Origin: Loripinus fragilis
Taxonomy: Eukaryota; Mollusca; Bivalvia; Lucinida; Lucinidae
DNA length: 64,000 nt
Direction of reading: 5' to 3'
NCBI GenBank assembly: GCA_964019695.1
Contig: OZ026516.1
Span: 81,485,018 to 81,549,017 of the forward strand
Positions within the stretch are counted from its first letter, which is position 1. Every line of letters starts with the position of its first letter. Below the pieces are notes generated by a model. It had not been told where the DNA came from. It saw only the letters and a program-made list of their open reading frames with translations, and made no database searches. Shown in pieces: positions 11,501 through 21,437 of the stretch. Both the position numbers and the translations under genes were made by a program.

Positions 11501-14500
11501 ACCATTTAAACTTGATATTGTTAACACTTTGTAGGCATACACCAAGTTTTAAGATTTGAATTTTGAAAGTTCAGGATTTTTTAAATTTTGAGTTATCACC
11601 CATGCTTATACCAATAAGCATGTCTATATCTATGTCTACTTGTATTTTTCAGGGAGTAATGCAAATGGAAAGGCGGCTTCATGGTCGGTTGTTAGACAAA
11701 CCCAAACAGATTCCATTCCAAGATGGTGGACAAAATCTCTGTCTAACCATAGAAGAACTAGCACCTGGATGGAGAAGTAAGCTGGCAGCTAATTATCAGG
11801 TAGGTACCTTGTGTGTGCAACTCCTATGATTTTGGCCTCGCCGCGAAAAAAACCTGTCTTCGGGGTTTCCGACAAAGTGAGATTCAAACCAGCCTGTTGA
11901 GCTACAGGGATTAGCTAGAAAATTGAAATTCCGCTCGTAGCAAGTCTAGTTATGACACTTTCCAAAAAGCGAATATCAAAGGCGTTGATCAGACTGCGCG
12001 GATGTGCAGGCTGGTCTGCGCCTGTGCTGTTCGCAAACCCCCAAAGGCAGGTTTTCTCACGTTGAGGCCCATTTTATGCCAATTTATCTGAAACTTTACA
12101 GATGTTCCGGTAATGGTCTGAAGATGTGTATGTATAGTTTGGATATAATCCTCAGATTATTTTTTGTCACTTTCTTTGCAAGTTGAATTTTGTTAATATT
12201 TTTCTTAAAACCCTCGAATTTTCTTTTTCAAAGTCTGAATACTGTCAAACTGTAAAGATAGTTATTGTGTACCTTATGTGCACAACCAGTTTACACTTAT
12301 ATATGTGCGTCCTGGATGGTACGCGCAAAGTGAGTGCCATCCGATGGGACACAGGCTCATACATTAGGAATCAGATATCTTTCTGTCAATTTTCTCCAGT
12401 GATTTGCTCGATCAGTAAGAGCTTGAAGGCAGAACTTTAGTATAGTTTGACCAGATGCGTTTGGACATGACTCAAGTGCAGACTCTAGGTAGACTGGGCT
12501 CAAGACAGAATAAATTTTATATGTTTCTATTTCAGGAGATACCTTTCTGCCATATTTGGAGTGGGAACCAGAACAACCTCCACTGTTCTTTCTCCTTAGA
12601 GATGGTAGACCGGGCTCAAGATGCAATCAGCTGTTTGATACAGGTCTATCAAAAGGCAATTCTCAGTAACAGACAGGTTCTAAAGATAAATGCAAATTTT
12701 AAACAGGTTTGTGTTGTCTAGAATATTGAATAAGATATAAAAATCTAAATGGTTTTAATCATCTTAAATACATTGTACATGCTCATGTATTGAATTTATT
12801 GAATGAATTGAGAAAAAAAAAGCTAAAATGCAGGGCAATGCCGAGCATTTATTTGCTTTTTCACAGCAAATTAAATTAATTCAATAATTCAGCATCACAA
12901 ATGTTGGATTCATTCTATTTATCACATGACACTAAAATAAGGCCAAATAAAAAAAATAAGTGAGTTTTGGGTAACGGGTCTGAAAATTTTAGGTAGGGTA
13001 TAGTACGTAGGCACACATACTTTTTTTTTTTAATTATTTTTTTTTTCTGGGAAAATTTTTTTTTTTATGCATTTTGAAAGGCATTTTGCCTTTCAAAATG
13101 GATAAAATTATATTTTTTTCCAAATCTGTAAAAATTCTAGGGTCTCACCAGTAAATTTAGTAAGTTTTGGGCTACCCTAAACATGTGTTTTTTTTTATTT
13201 GGCCTAAGTTTGAAATCACATTATTTAGCATTTATTTATGAAAACATTAAGGCTTTACCGTATTTACCGGATATTTTTGGTGTCATTGTATAACTTACTG
13301 AAATGTAATACACTAGTGTATTATCAATTTTAATACATGGTGTTATTACATTTCCAGACACAACACCATATGATAAAAGATTATATTATCAACTCCTCAC
13401 CATTATCTGATTTTGTACAGAAGGATGCAGGGAGCGCAGTGGCTCAGTGGTAGAGTGCTTGACTCAAGACAGAGGGGCCGTGGCTTTGAGCCTCACCGGC
13501 ATCACTGCGTTGTGTCCTTGAGCAAGACACATTAATCCTAGCTTAGTACTGGTTCAACCCAGGAAGACCCGTCCCTTTATAACTGAAAGATTGTTGATGG
13601 GACGTAAAGAATTAAATGAAACAAAAAACAAACAGAAGGATGCATGAAAATCCCTTTTATTTGGTTTTGGGGCAGTGATTAAATTATTTTAAAGGGCCAA
13701 AACTAGCTAGTCTGGCCCAGAAAACATGCACACTCTAGTTTCAGTTCTTTGGTGCATTTTTTGCTTCCAAAGGATACCCTTTTAAGAACATATTTGAAAA
13801 TCTAAATCCTGTAATTTTTCCATTTGAAATTATAGTTCACACTTTTCTTTTAAGTTGATTATCTGTTTGTAAATACATTTTGTATAATTGCTTTAGTGGA
13901 AAATCTAATTGGAGAAAGTTTTAACCCTTTCCCTCATGAATATTCATGCAAAGCTCCGCACACTATGAATAATTCATTAAATAAACTTTCACGTTTGTAC
14001 ATAGACAAAGAAAAAACTTGTCAGGCCCACCAGTGTAGGATCATATCCAATCATATTTCCATAAGCAAACAGAGTAGACCCTGATCAGGCAGCTCTTATA
14101 AGAGCTGTCTGATCTTGGTCTGCTCTTTTTTGCAAAGACGTCGTAAGGCTCCTGTATGAGGTAAAGGGTTAAAGTTTTAAGAAAAACTGTTAAAATTTTG
14201 ATAGAAAATCTTTATAGGAACTAGGATCTATAATTCCTTGTAATTTTTTCCTTAAACATGATTCACTTAAAACACAGTCCATTTTTACGGACCTCAAACA
14301 TAGTGTTATAAAGAGACTGCTCTATAATTTTACAAAATATGAGTAGGTTTTGAGAGGTCTAAACCAGATGAACATGTTGATATGATGAAAACATCAACCT
14401 ACCCCTATAAGATATCCATTCCCAGCTTCCAGTTAAAGACTTCCTTGCACTGTATTATGCAAATCTGATCCAGATAAAACCAGACCAGTCTACTTTGGTT

Positions 14501-17500
14501 TTCAACAATAGAAGTGACGTGATAAAACTTTTTCCGTTTTTTCTTACTTCAGGGACATTTTTTTCTTATACTTTCATCTTGATAAAGGCCATTGTTTGGC
14601 CGAAACCGGTCGATCACCCATATATAGTAAAGTTAGAAACGGTCGTCGATGGTTGTGTATTCTGTTTTCTTGCACACCGGATAAGGCTATAGGAGATTTT
14701 ACCCTGGAATAGAAAATCTTATCTTACCCATGCTATCTTACCCAGGACGTCAAGTAACATCATCATGTGGAATTGCATCTTAGCTAATTTAGGGACTTCT
14801 GGAAGCTTATTTTGAACTAAATAAATAAATAAAAACCGCGGTGAGCAAGAAAAAGAATCCATTATTTGTGAGAGGGTAGGATAGAAAAATCTGTCCCTCG
14901 GGATCACCTTTTGCCATCACTCGGCAATCCTCTTGATGCCAACGGCGATCCTCGGGACAGATTTTTCTATCCTACCCTCGCACTCATGATAGATTCTTAT
15001 ATTCCCTTTTGATCCTTTGAAAACATGTTTTGTTTTGACAGCCTCCTACTACAATGTGTTCCCCAGCTTCGTCTTCCAATAAGTGTCAGTCATCCACTGT
15101 GATGAATGATTCTGCTTCTGGTGTCAGTTCTGTGATGAGCTGTGATGGTTCCCCCGGTGCTCCCAGATTACCATCACACATACGTAACCAGCTATGCCAG
15201 ATGTTAGATAAACCCTGTGTACGGGGAAATGATTGGAGAATGTTAGCACAGGCTTTATCAGTTGATAGGTTTGTACTTATTACAAGTTTTATCCCATGCT
15301 TAACAGTGGGGACCATTCAAAGATAAATTAAAGTTGGGTGGCAACATTAAAAGCAATTGACCGTGAAATGTAAGCCATTATAAAACCATGCAATCTGCTG
15401 TGAACTGGATTAAAATCTGATTTTATATAAGAAAGTAAAAGCAATCAGAAAATCAACATTCTGAATTCTATTTAGCGAAAGGAGGATGCCATTTTGAATG
15501 TTTAATTAACCTCCTGTAAATTTTGAAATGCCAATAAAATTCTCTCTTTCATTGCAAACTGTACAGATTTTTTTTAAAATCAACAATTTTCAACAGAAGA
15601 ATCAATAAAAAATGCAAATAAAGCTAAAGTGAACAGCTGGAAACAAGTTATACTGTTTATGCATATTTAATTAGGGCTGTGTGATGTCACACAGCCTAAA
15701 AATGGCTGCCCTCCATAGTTTTCAATTCTCTACTATACAAACATGTGTAACTTAATAAAGGCTTGCATTGCAGATTCACTTGTTTTTAATGTTGTCGTCC
15801 CCTTTAAACAGTGTTTTTGAAAATAAATTTCATGTCCCTTTGTATACTGGAAACCCCAAAAGGGGTACTTTGGCAAACAGTGAAGACCCAGATAGAATGC
15901 CGCGGTATGCGGTATTTCATCAGAGTCTGCACTGATTGCTTAAATACAATCTTCTGGAACTGAAGTACATCATAATTTGGAAAGTTCTACCGGTTACCCC
16001 TTAAATAAATAATGAACAATCCCATCATTATTGTATATATCTGTTTGGGAAAATCTATCAGAATGCAAAGACCTAATAGAATCTTGTGTTTTCATCTGCT
16101 TCTTATTTGAAAGAAAATGAAAGCTGCATGAAAACACCAATGATTAGGGGTGTGGGTCGGACTGAATTATTTTAAACAGTTTTAAAAATTGTAATTCAAT
16201 TTTTTTGAAAAATAAATGGTTCATCTACCATATGTAATTAAATCTCTCAGAGTCTTAAAAAGGTGACTATTTGTATTTTTATGAACAACATTTTGTATTT
16301 TGCTTATTAATAAGTGGAAAATGATGTGAAATAAAATTTTCAAAACTCGCCAAAGATAAGCAAAAAATCTTTTGAAATTTATAAGAATAGATCTATATGT
16401 TAAACTGTAGAATTTCACAGGCCCCCAGATAAGAGTGTGTAACAGAAAATCATTTTTCTTATTTGTCAACCAAAACATATGTTGTGGGTACTCAAAAGAA
16501 CCATCTCGATGAGACAGTTCTTTTGAGCACCCAAAACACATGTTTAAACTGATTGATAAGAAAATAATCGCAATTTTACGCTTAACTGGCCCTACGATTT
16601 CATATGCAATTAAGTAAAAGAAATTACCGTATATATGTTATAAAATTTGGAGCACAAGTTACCTGCCAAATTAAAGGGCCTAGATGAACAGCACAGGCCT
16701 TGATCAGATTTCTTCTGAAGAACAGTCTGATCAGGTTCTTCCATGTATGCAATTCTGACAAACATTTTATTAAATTCCAGCCCTGATAACCAACATTTTA
16801 TTTGAAAACAGAAAGAGAAAAGTTTCAAAACTTTAGAACATTTACGATAGGTCAAATTTGGCGTTTCTCTGTGAGATTTGGGTTGCACAAGTGCGTTGGC
16901 ACCAGATGCTGGTGTGCTGGCTCATGAATGTAACAATATACATATATATGTATAGTATTGTCAGTGTGTCAATGAAATAGAATTGCTGAATGATGTTATA
17001 TGTAAATTGTGGTTGCCTCATGTGAATGAAACTGTTTCAACAGCAGGTGGGACATAGAATTAAGTAAATTAGTTAAAATATTACAACTTCATAAAAGCAA
17101 TATATAATAAGTACATGAAATATCATGTAAGCGTTAAACTAATTTTGCAACCAACTTTCTGCTGAAATAGCTTCACAACATGGACACTCAAATATGTTGA
17201 CAAGTTAGGCAGTGTATGTTTGCTCTGTAACAAATGCATATTATCTATTATATAATGTATTTTGTATGACATATTGACAATAAAATATTAAATAATAATA
17301 AAACAAACAACATTTACGATACTGTATATGTAAAAGAACCTTGTGCTATGTGTATTTTCAGGTATGCTAATTATTTCGCTACAAAAAGTAGTCCCACAGA
17401 ACACATTATTAATTTATGGGAGGCTATATATCGTGAGGAATCTGCTGTCACAGACTTGATGAATATATTACGTGTTATGGGACGTATGGATGCTGCAGGA

Positions 17501-17533
17501 CTATTAGAAAAAGACGTTGGTGCTTGGTTATGA
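697..17533 (+). CDS. UNC5: UNC5-type netrin receptor, C-terminal eight coding exons (5'-partial gene)
   Basis: UNC5 proteins are transmembrane netrin receptors that mediate growth-cone repulsion and dependence-receptor apoptosis; this window holds only the cytoplasmic part. Exons join as 697-744, 1911-2465, 3407-3573, 9914-10150, 11653-11799, 12536-12706, 15042-15268 and 17362-17533. All have AG/GT borders and compatible phases, giving 573 residues and a TGA stop. Residues 1-150 form a low-complexity linker. About 152-300 is ZU5 (FDHRGGRLTLPESGVSLL; later LSPVVLCGP and LKPVVLSLQHCA). About 310-450 is UPA (YSIRVYVVEDTPDAL, IPFCHIWSGNQNNLHC). About 480-565 is the death domain (RGNDWRMLAQALSVDRY, NYFATKSSPTEHIINLWEA). 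The extracellular Ig/TSP1 and transmembrane exons must lie upstream of position 1. Family assignment rests on extended recognisable motif order. Odd feature: the ZU5 exon is followed by a tandem array of partial copies of itself. Confidence 0.93.
797..1367. mobile_element. MITE with TIR GTCAGGCCTAAAACAAAAA
   Basis: Inverted ends GTCAGGCCTAAAAC..TTTCCGGTTAC face each other at 797-834 and 1330-1367. The inside contains an A-homopolymer (about 1258-1272) and a 64-codon minus-strand frame (897-1091) of protein-like composition that I cannot assign. No convincing target duplication was found. Confidence 0.75.
1368..1910. repeat. UNC5 intron with dispersed-repeat fragment
   Basis: About 1620-1760 (CCTTTGTATACTAGTGACTC, GCATTTCATCAGGGTCTAC) resembles 15830-15990 and parts of 11270-11330, which share the phrase of a trimmed tail and GCATTTCATC. 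The rest is unremarkable intron. Confidence 0.5.
1911..2465 (+). CDS. UNC5: UNC5 exon: cytoplasmic linker and start of ZU5
   Basis: This 555-bp exon is preceded by tctctttcag and followed by gtaaat. It encodes a Ser/Asn/Pro-rich linker (YAAVKPLYMHSS, YDDQPMYAEV) and then the first ZU5 strands: WSRFDHRGGRLTLPESGVSL, LIPEGAVRHGHTEEIYMAV. The DHRGGRL and IPEGA motifs are characteristic of the ZU5 fold in UNC5 and ankyrins. The open frame runs on into a C-homopolymer in the intron, which should not be included. Confidence 0.92.
2466..3406. repeat. UNC5 intron with 36-C homopolymer and MITE remnants
   Basis: A run of about 36 C residues lies at 2534-2569 beside GGCGGATTTAGAGGGGGT, which marks a fragment of the GGATCCAGAGGGGG family also seen at 10984 and 21830. 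From about 2889 (TTTACTCTTTGCCTACTGAG) to about 3000 the sequence resembles the ACTCTTTGC family at 37370-37570 and 49607-49826, including CAAACAGGTTGGACC and GTCGGGCCTGATC. Confidence 0.6.
3407..3573 (+). CDS. UNC5: UNC5 exon: middle of ZU5 (founder of the tandem array)
   Basis: This 167-bp exon is preceded by atatttag and followed by gtaagag. The phase fits both neighbours: a split D codon with the exon before, then a phase-0 end. It encodes ILSPVVLCGPTDLVLLKPVV and then SLQHCASMRQAGWKLLV ending PPQWQ, the ZU5 stretch that continues naturally into SCVTLGQEDI of the exon at 9914. Its last 84 bp are reiterated seven more times downstream. Confidence 0.92.
3490..4590 (+). repeat. 132-bp in-frame tandem array of the UNC5 ZU5 exon 3' half plus 48 bp of intron
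   Basis: CAGGTAAG recurs at 3571, 3703, 3835, 3967, 4099, 4231 and 4363, exactly 132 bp apart. Each unit is an 84-bp exon-like block (28 codons, QHCA..MRQAGWK..PPQWQ) plus a 48-bp block that begins GTAAGA and ends CCTACAG, so both parts are multiples of three and the whole array reads open from 3430 to 4698. There are eight full blocks; the eighth has lost its donor, and a ninth is cut off near 4590. Units 4 and 7 are one subtype (N, F, S, I changes), suggesting a three-unit higher-order duplication. Whether the extra copies are spliced into UNC5 transcripts cannot be seen from DNA. Confidence 0.95.
4590..9575. mobile_element. ~5-kb foldback element with complex inverted ends inside a UNC5 intron
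   Basis: The left end (TTGCTCCCCCCCG, GGGAATTTTGCAG, ATATCCTATCTT, GGCGTTAGTCTGTA) reappears in reverse complement at the right end (9440-9575). Internal partial copies of the same block lie at about 5330-5440 and 5690-5800 (direct) and 8380-8490 (inverted). Near-palindromes related to GTAACATATGTTAC recur at about 4711, 5246, 5430, 5606, 5789, 6395, 7196, 8196, 8346, 8748, 8921, 9282 and 9445. No transposase-like reading frame is visible, so it looks non-autonomous. The exact ends and any target duplication are unresolved. Confidence 0.75.
9576..9913. other. UNC5 intron 3' part, no feature
   Basis: AT-rich intron between the foldback element and the exon acceptor. Nothing is recognisable beyond the polypyrimidine tract before the exon at 9914. 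Confidence 0.6.
9914..10150 (+). CDS. UNC5: UNC5 exon: end of ZU5 and start of UPA
   Basis: This 237-bp phase 0-0 exon is preceded by gtttgtttttcag and followed by gtaagt. It encodes SCVTLGQEDINTEVYTQLDA, HCHIMTEQLQRYTLIGEPA and the UPA start PPSMDYSIRVYVVEDTPDAL. The donor GTAAGT overlaps the first base of a MITE terminal repeat that begins at 10156. Confidence 0.95.
10156..10374. mobile_element. MITE with TA-flanked ends abutting a UNC5 splice donor
   Basis: The left end TACTGTAAATCCGGAAATTT and the reverse complement of the right end (TACTGTATATTCAGAAATTT) form an inverted pair. The centre carries a perfect 34-bp palindrome at 10305-10338 around CGCATATGCG. The left end starts at position +6 of the donor GTAAGT of exon 9914-10150. 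Confidence 0.75.
10375..10983. other. UNC5 intron, no feature
   Basis: Ordinary intron sequence. A short A-rich run and the phrase GGGGACCAGGGAAAAAAAAG near 10848 belong to no family I can name. Confidence 0.5.
10984..11197. mobile_element. GGATCCAGAGGGGG-family MITE
   Basis: The copy starts GCGGATCCAGAGGGGGTTCA and ends near ATGGATCTGCCC. It shares TTATTTCATTTTCATGG with the copy at 21829-22125. The ends are degenerate, so the borders are approximate. Confidence 0.55.
11362..11604 (+). mobile_element. MITE family CATGGGTGAAAGTT, copy 1
   Basis: It begins CATGGGTGAAAGTTTTCAGG and ends in the partial inverse near CACCCATG. It contains the internal hairpin TTGAGGCTGACTTTCC / GAAAGTCAGCCTCAA that marks all five copies in this window. 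It ends 48 bp before the UNC5 exon at 11653. Confidence 0.85.
11653..11799 (+). CDS. UNC5: UNC5 exon: UPA domain
   Basis: This 147-bp phase 0-0 exon is preceded by tgtatttttcag and followed by gtaggt. It encodes GVMQMERRLHGRLLDKPKQI then CLTIEELAPGWRSKLAANYQ, matching the UPA segment that follows the DTPDAL block in UNC5 proteins. Confidence 0.94.
11800..12535. repeat. UNC5 intron with dispersed repeat (GCGCGGATGTGCAGG family)
   Basis: About 11850-12045 is an inverted homologue of about 18690-18900: CCTGTCTTCGGGGTTTC, GATCAGACTGCGCGGATG and GGTCTGCGCCTG all recur there in reverse complement. The remainder of the intron shows no feature. Confidence 0.6.
12536..12706 (+). CDS. UNC5: UNC5 exon: UPA domain, C-terminal part
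   Basis: This 171-bp phase 0-0 exon is preceded by tttctatttcag. It encodes EIPFCHIWSGNQNNLHCSF and a basic run ending INANFKQ before gtttgt. The donor is a weaker GTTTGT, but an in-frame end here joins the next exon cleanly. Confidence 0.9.
12707..12939. repeat. Intronic hairpin repeat (TTGAATTTATTGAATGA family)
   Basis: About 12780-12925 matches 32260-32415 (TTTATTGAATTTATTAAACG, CTATTTATCACATGACA). Each copy has inverted flanks around an AAAATGCA core, so it looks like a small MITE. Only two copies were seen here. Confidence 0.55.
12940..13205. mobile_element. MITE with TIR AGGCCAAATAAA, copy 1
   Basis: Ends AGGCCAAATAAAAAAAATAA and TTTTTTTTATTTGGCCT are inverted. Internal phrases GGTAACGGGTCTGA and CTTTCAAAATGGATAAAA are shared with the copy at 23773-23996. 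Confidence 0.75.
13430..13631 (+). mobile_element. tRNA-derived SINE, family 2, copy 1
   Basis: The head GGAGCGCAGTGGCTCAGTGG (A-box-like) is followed by a B-box region mutated to GGCTTTGAGCC, a conserved body and an AAAC-rich tail. A 13-bp target duplication ACAGAAGGATGCA flanks it at 13417-13429 and 13632-13644. Confidence 0.92.
13693..13795. repeat. Dispersed repeat fragment (ACTAGCTAGTCTGGCCCAG)
   Basis: This fragment matches 34808-34905, sharing ACTAGCTAGTCTGGCCCAGA, CACACTCTAGTTTCAG and CCTTTTAAGAACATATTTG. The second copy is inserted in the tandem array at 33.7-35.3 kb, which helps define the element. Confidence 0.65.
13918..14172. mobile_element. MITE with TIR TTAACCCTTTCCCTCAT
   Basis: Inverted ends TTAACCCTTTCCCTCAT and ATGAGGTAAAGGGTTAA enclose about 255 bp containing the hairpin GATCAGGCAGCTCTTA / AAGAGCTGTCTGATC. 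No clear target duplication was read. Confidence 0.7.
14173..15041. other. UNC5 intron with 116-bp hairpin
   Basis: 14868-14983 is a near-perfect inverted repeat: GAGGGTAGGATAGAAAAATC on the left meets its complement on the right, 58 bp before the exon acceptor at 15041. A related ATAGAAAATCTTATCTTACC phrase lies near 14710. The rest is featureless. Confidence 0.65.
15042..15268 (+). CDS. UNC5: UNC5 exon: linker and first death-domain helices
   Basis: This 227-bp exon is preceded by tgttttgacag and followed by gtttgt. It encodes a Ser-rich linker (CSPASSSNKCQSS), the LPSHIRNQLCQMLDKP segment and RGNDWRMLAQALSVDR, the start of the death domain. The final R codon is split with the next exon. 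Confidence 0.94.
15269..17361. repeat. UNC5 last intron with dispersed repeats
   Basis: About 15830-15990 resembles 1620-1760. About 16420-16600 is a hairpin-type element shared with 46205-46390, centred on GTGGGTACTCAAAAGAAC and its inverse GTTCTTTTGAGCACCC. About 16625-16850 resembles 29990-30260 (GAACAGTCTGATCAGG, CAGCCCTGATAACCAA). A short AT-dinucleotide run is near 16935. No exon was found. Confidence 0.6.
17362..17533 (+). CDS. UNC5: UNC5 last coding exon: death domain and stop
   Basis: This 172-bp exon is preceded by gtgtattttcag. It encodes YANYFATKSSPTEHIINLWE then VMGRMDAAGLLEKDVGAWL and a TGA stop. NYFATKSSPT and NLWEA are signature death-domain motifs of UNC5. No confident AATAAA was located nearby, and a palindromic MITE starts 54 bp after the stop. 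Confidence 0.95.
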
Positions 17534-17587
17534 CACAAATAACATGCCATCCTGTGACCTTATATCAGCCACATCATGACAAATTCT

Positions 17588-17830
17588 GGCCCCAAGGTTA
17601 TAAAACTTTTTTCATACTCAACTCAGCTGTGCACGAAATTTATCCTGCTCATAAATGTTAAAATGCCAACAATTGTTGGCATTTTAACATTTATTAGCAT
17701 GATAAATACAACATCTGAGAGATTTAAAGCAGAAAACTTCTTGATTTGTCGATATTTTAGTTTTTATGAGCAGTTGAAATATTGTGCTCAGTTGAGTTGA
17801 GCATGAAAATAGTTTTATAACCTCAGGGCC
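17588..17830. mobile_element. Palindromic MITE family GGCCCCGAGGTTATAAAAC, copy 1, in the UNC5 3' region
   Basis: Long imperfect inverted ends (GGCCCCAAGGTTATAAAAC and GTTTTATAACCTCAGGGCC) surround the core AAAATGCCAACAATTGTTGG. It starts 54 bp after the UNC5 stop and so probably lies in the 3' UTR. Other copies: 21612-21712 (partial), 25710-25943 and 26571-26780; a fragment follows at 17838. Confidence 0.85.
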
Positions 17831-20800
17831 TAGACCTTTGGTTATAAAACTTTGTCATGCTCCACTCACATGAGTATGTAATTCATAAATTTCATAACTA
17901 TATATTTACATTTTCACTGTGAGTCTTTTAATGAACCTTTACATATGAGATGTCCTTCGTACCTTCATGAACAGATCGATTTAAAGTCACTACCCATAGC
18001 AATTACCGTAACTCTAAATCATCAAGGGAGGTAATACTTGGTAGCGTTCGATTATGACAAAGTGTGATTTTACGCAACTATGATATGTTTTCTACCGACA
18101 GTAATGCCCGTTACACTGCACGTTGGTAATCTGAAAGTGATTGATATAACATTAAAAATGCAAACAAAATTTTAAGTATAATGAACAACAAAAGTTGGCA
18201 TTCTTTACGGATACTAAACGATGGACGCTCAGCTGTGAGAAGAAAAATGTCAGTCAGTGTAATGGAACACGCATTTTACCCGGGAAATGTCAGTCGACTG
18301 TTCGCGGTTTTTTGACAGTCCACATCAACAATCATGATATAACTACTTGTATATAGATATATATATATATATGATTTTCTGGTTTTATTTTACCTGCATT
18401 AAAATTTCACCAAGACAGACTATCTCGTCACGTTCTCTAGCGTCTACTTTGAACCTGACGTGCGCTAATGACGTCACTTGCTCTTATGACGTTATTATGC
18501 GTAAACGACAAGTATTGAACTTGACGTTGACGTTGAGAGTCCCTCGCTTTAGTTTGCTTCCTAAACAATTTTGCTTATGTCAAATGTGTTCCAATATTTA
18601 GCTACAAGGCTATCTTGGGCTAAGGTTGACCCAAGTATAGTCGTGATTCTAAATTATAGTAGGCCTACTCTAAATTATTAAAGGTACACAAGGAATTCTG
18701 CCATCGGGGTCTGCAAACAACAAAGGCGCAGACCAGCTTGTGCATCCGCGCAGTCTGATCAGCGTCTTTGCTATTTACAAATTGAATAGTATCGTATCTG
18801 AACTTGCTCCAAGCGAGATTTCACTTTTCTATCTAGTCTCAGTGGCTGAGAAGGCTGGTTTTGGTATGATCTTATTAGAAACCCTGAAGACAGGTTTTGT
18901 CGCATCGATGCTCATTTATATGCATGTAAATGCGGACCCAATCTTCAAGCCTGGTTCATGTGATATGCGCATAGAAAATGTCTAGCCCCTCTAGACTACT
19001 GGTGACCAATTCCGCCCATGACCAACGCCGACGGGATCCGTAACAAAAATAGTACCCCCTCCCCCTCTGCGCCACTGAATACCCCCTTCAGTACCGGAAA
19101 GGGTGTGGGCATAAAAAGAACCTTTTTCATATAAATGCGGGTCCAACCAAATCATAGGTAAGTTATAGGTACTCAGTGAGACGGTTCTTTTGAGCACCCA
19201 AAGCAAATATATACTCAGAAGAAAAAGTTTAGTCAGTACAGACACTGTGTGCAATGATTTTGTAAGACAGTCTTAATATTGACAAAAACCTTACTCAACA
19301 TAAAATTCATGTAATGTCTTACAAATGTGAACATTTTCAACAAAACATTCTGAAAATATACCCATTTTCTTCATCAAAATCAGACAAAGGGGTCAATATT
19401 AAAATTCAAATTTCATAACTCAAAAATCAGTCTAGCGCCCCTCAGACGATTTCTGGCAGTACAGACGAAAATTCTCGTACCTGTTGCATGACTAAGCTGT
19501 TTAAGAAGTTTCCAAGCGGCCATGAAGCGATTACATCATGTTGACGTCACTATGACCATAACTTCAAATGGCGGCGTTATCCGTGGTCTCCCCAATGGAG
19601 GCTTGTCATTTTTACTGCCAGGCTGTCAAAAACGTGTTTGCAGATTGTTTGTTCATTGCATCCAAAACTGCGTGTTAAGTCAGCAACACGTGTACCTGCT
19701 TCAGGACGTCAAAACGCGGTATTTCTGTAATTTGTTGATAGCCTGGGCGGCGAATTAAGCTTGCTAGCATTGAATTTTCTACAGATTATAGCAATAGGAA
19801 CAACTCTCTTTCAATATCGAACAGTATATGAGAAAATAACCCTGCTGGCTTACCGCAGCATGTGCACGTCGTGCATTTTGAAATTTGGTTGTTACAGTCT
19901 AATAGAGGCATTATTTGTCACACAATACACAGGTACATGTAAAGTTACAATCATACAGCTCATGTATTAAATTTGACAATGATATGTCCAGTATTGTTGA
20001 TTTTATGAGAAAACATAAATACTGACTAAACTTTTTCTTCTGAGTATAAAAATAATGAGCAATAAAATATTTACAATTTTACGCTAAAATTTTTGCTAAT
20101 CTCCAGGGTTACTCTACATTTGACATGTTTCAACTGAAAGATGTCCGTCAAGGGATATATAGATCTAATAGAAATAAACCAACTCTGGTCAAGTGTTAAG
20201 GTCTGGCCTTGCTTTGGATCAGGCATTAGTATGGCGCCCGAGGCCGCAACAAAGATTTAAAAACATTTCAAATTCTTGGATGAGTACATGAAGTATATGC
20301 ATCGATCAATTAAAGCGATGCATATTAAAACAGCACATCCCCAAAACATTACATCTCTATCCTAATGGTGTATCTATGCCAATTTGGTCAAAATATATCA
20401 ACTAGGTGTTCAGACAAAATGCGGATAAGTTTCTTTTTACCGTGGGTGGGGTATTTTGGTATCGTTTTTGGTATTGAAAAGTCTTTACATATATGCATAT
20501 AAATGTTCCAAGTATTTGGAGTACATATAGTTTCATTTGGAAGTTCGCAGTGAGGTATTTTACTCAACAGTGTTTGGTTCGTAAGGTTTTAACATGCTTA
20601 GAAATAAGAAAAGCCTGCTAAGTTCATTAATTTTTAGTTTAGGGGGTAAGGATAATTATTTGGTAATATCTCACTAATTAGACGGTGAATTTTTTTAAAA
20701 TTTTGTCATAACGCATCTTATATAATGATCACTTTCCTAAAAAAAAAATTAGAAAAATTTATTTTTTTAAAGTATGTTTAAATATTGAATTATCAGTCAG

Positions 20801-21437
20801 TAATTGCCGAAAATGAAGGCATAAATATCGGTGAACGCTGGTTTGAAAGCGTGATATGAAGAAAAATACTTGTATAGCTGCAAAAGAATGGTTTGAGAAA
20901 AAGTTCTTAATTATTTATGGCTTCGCATGCTTGTTTAAATAACGATTTTCAAATATAAAATTGAGTTACAAAATATTTTACTTGTCTTAATGAGTTTCCA
21001 AAAAGCTGCGTAAAAAAGCCAAAATATGCCATATAATGAAGATCTGTAACTTTTGAACTGGACGGTTAATTTTCTTTATTTTGCGTTATTTTGCTTATAA
21101 TATGATGTACTACAGAATATCAAAAAATCAAAAAAATCTATCTTTTGGAAAAAAAATCGCCCAGGTGTGGGCAGTGACCTTAAGATACGCTCACATACGC
21201 GCCATTTGGGTGGACAAATGTCAACAGAATCCAATAATGTTTGCTTACTGGCATTTGCGTGACATTGAACATGTATCGCCATGAAATTAAGCACGGAAAT
21301 TTTGCGTTATGGCTATTCCGAAACCTCTGTTATATGTGATTTATTTTAAAATATCCGGAAAACCAGCCAAGTTAGGTGAAAGTTGAAAATTGATACTTGA
21401 CGGATTATATAAAATGTAAATATAAGTGATTAATTCA
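17831..21437. other. 3.6 kb downstream of UNC5 without a recognisable gene
   Basis: About 18690-18900 is the inverted partner of the intronic repeat at 11850-12045. About 19165-19215 carries the TTCTTTTGAGCACCC hairpin-family fragment. AT-dinucleotide runs occur near 18356. Short open frames here (for example 19522-19758) show no family motif or splice context, and I see no gene. Confidence 0.5.
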
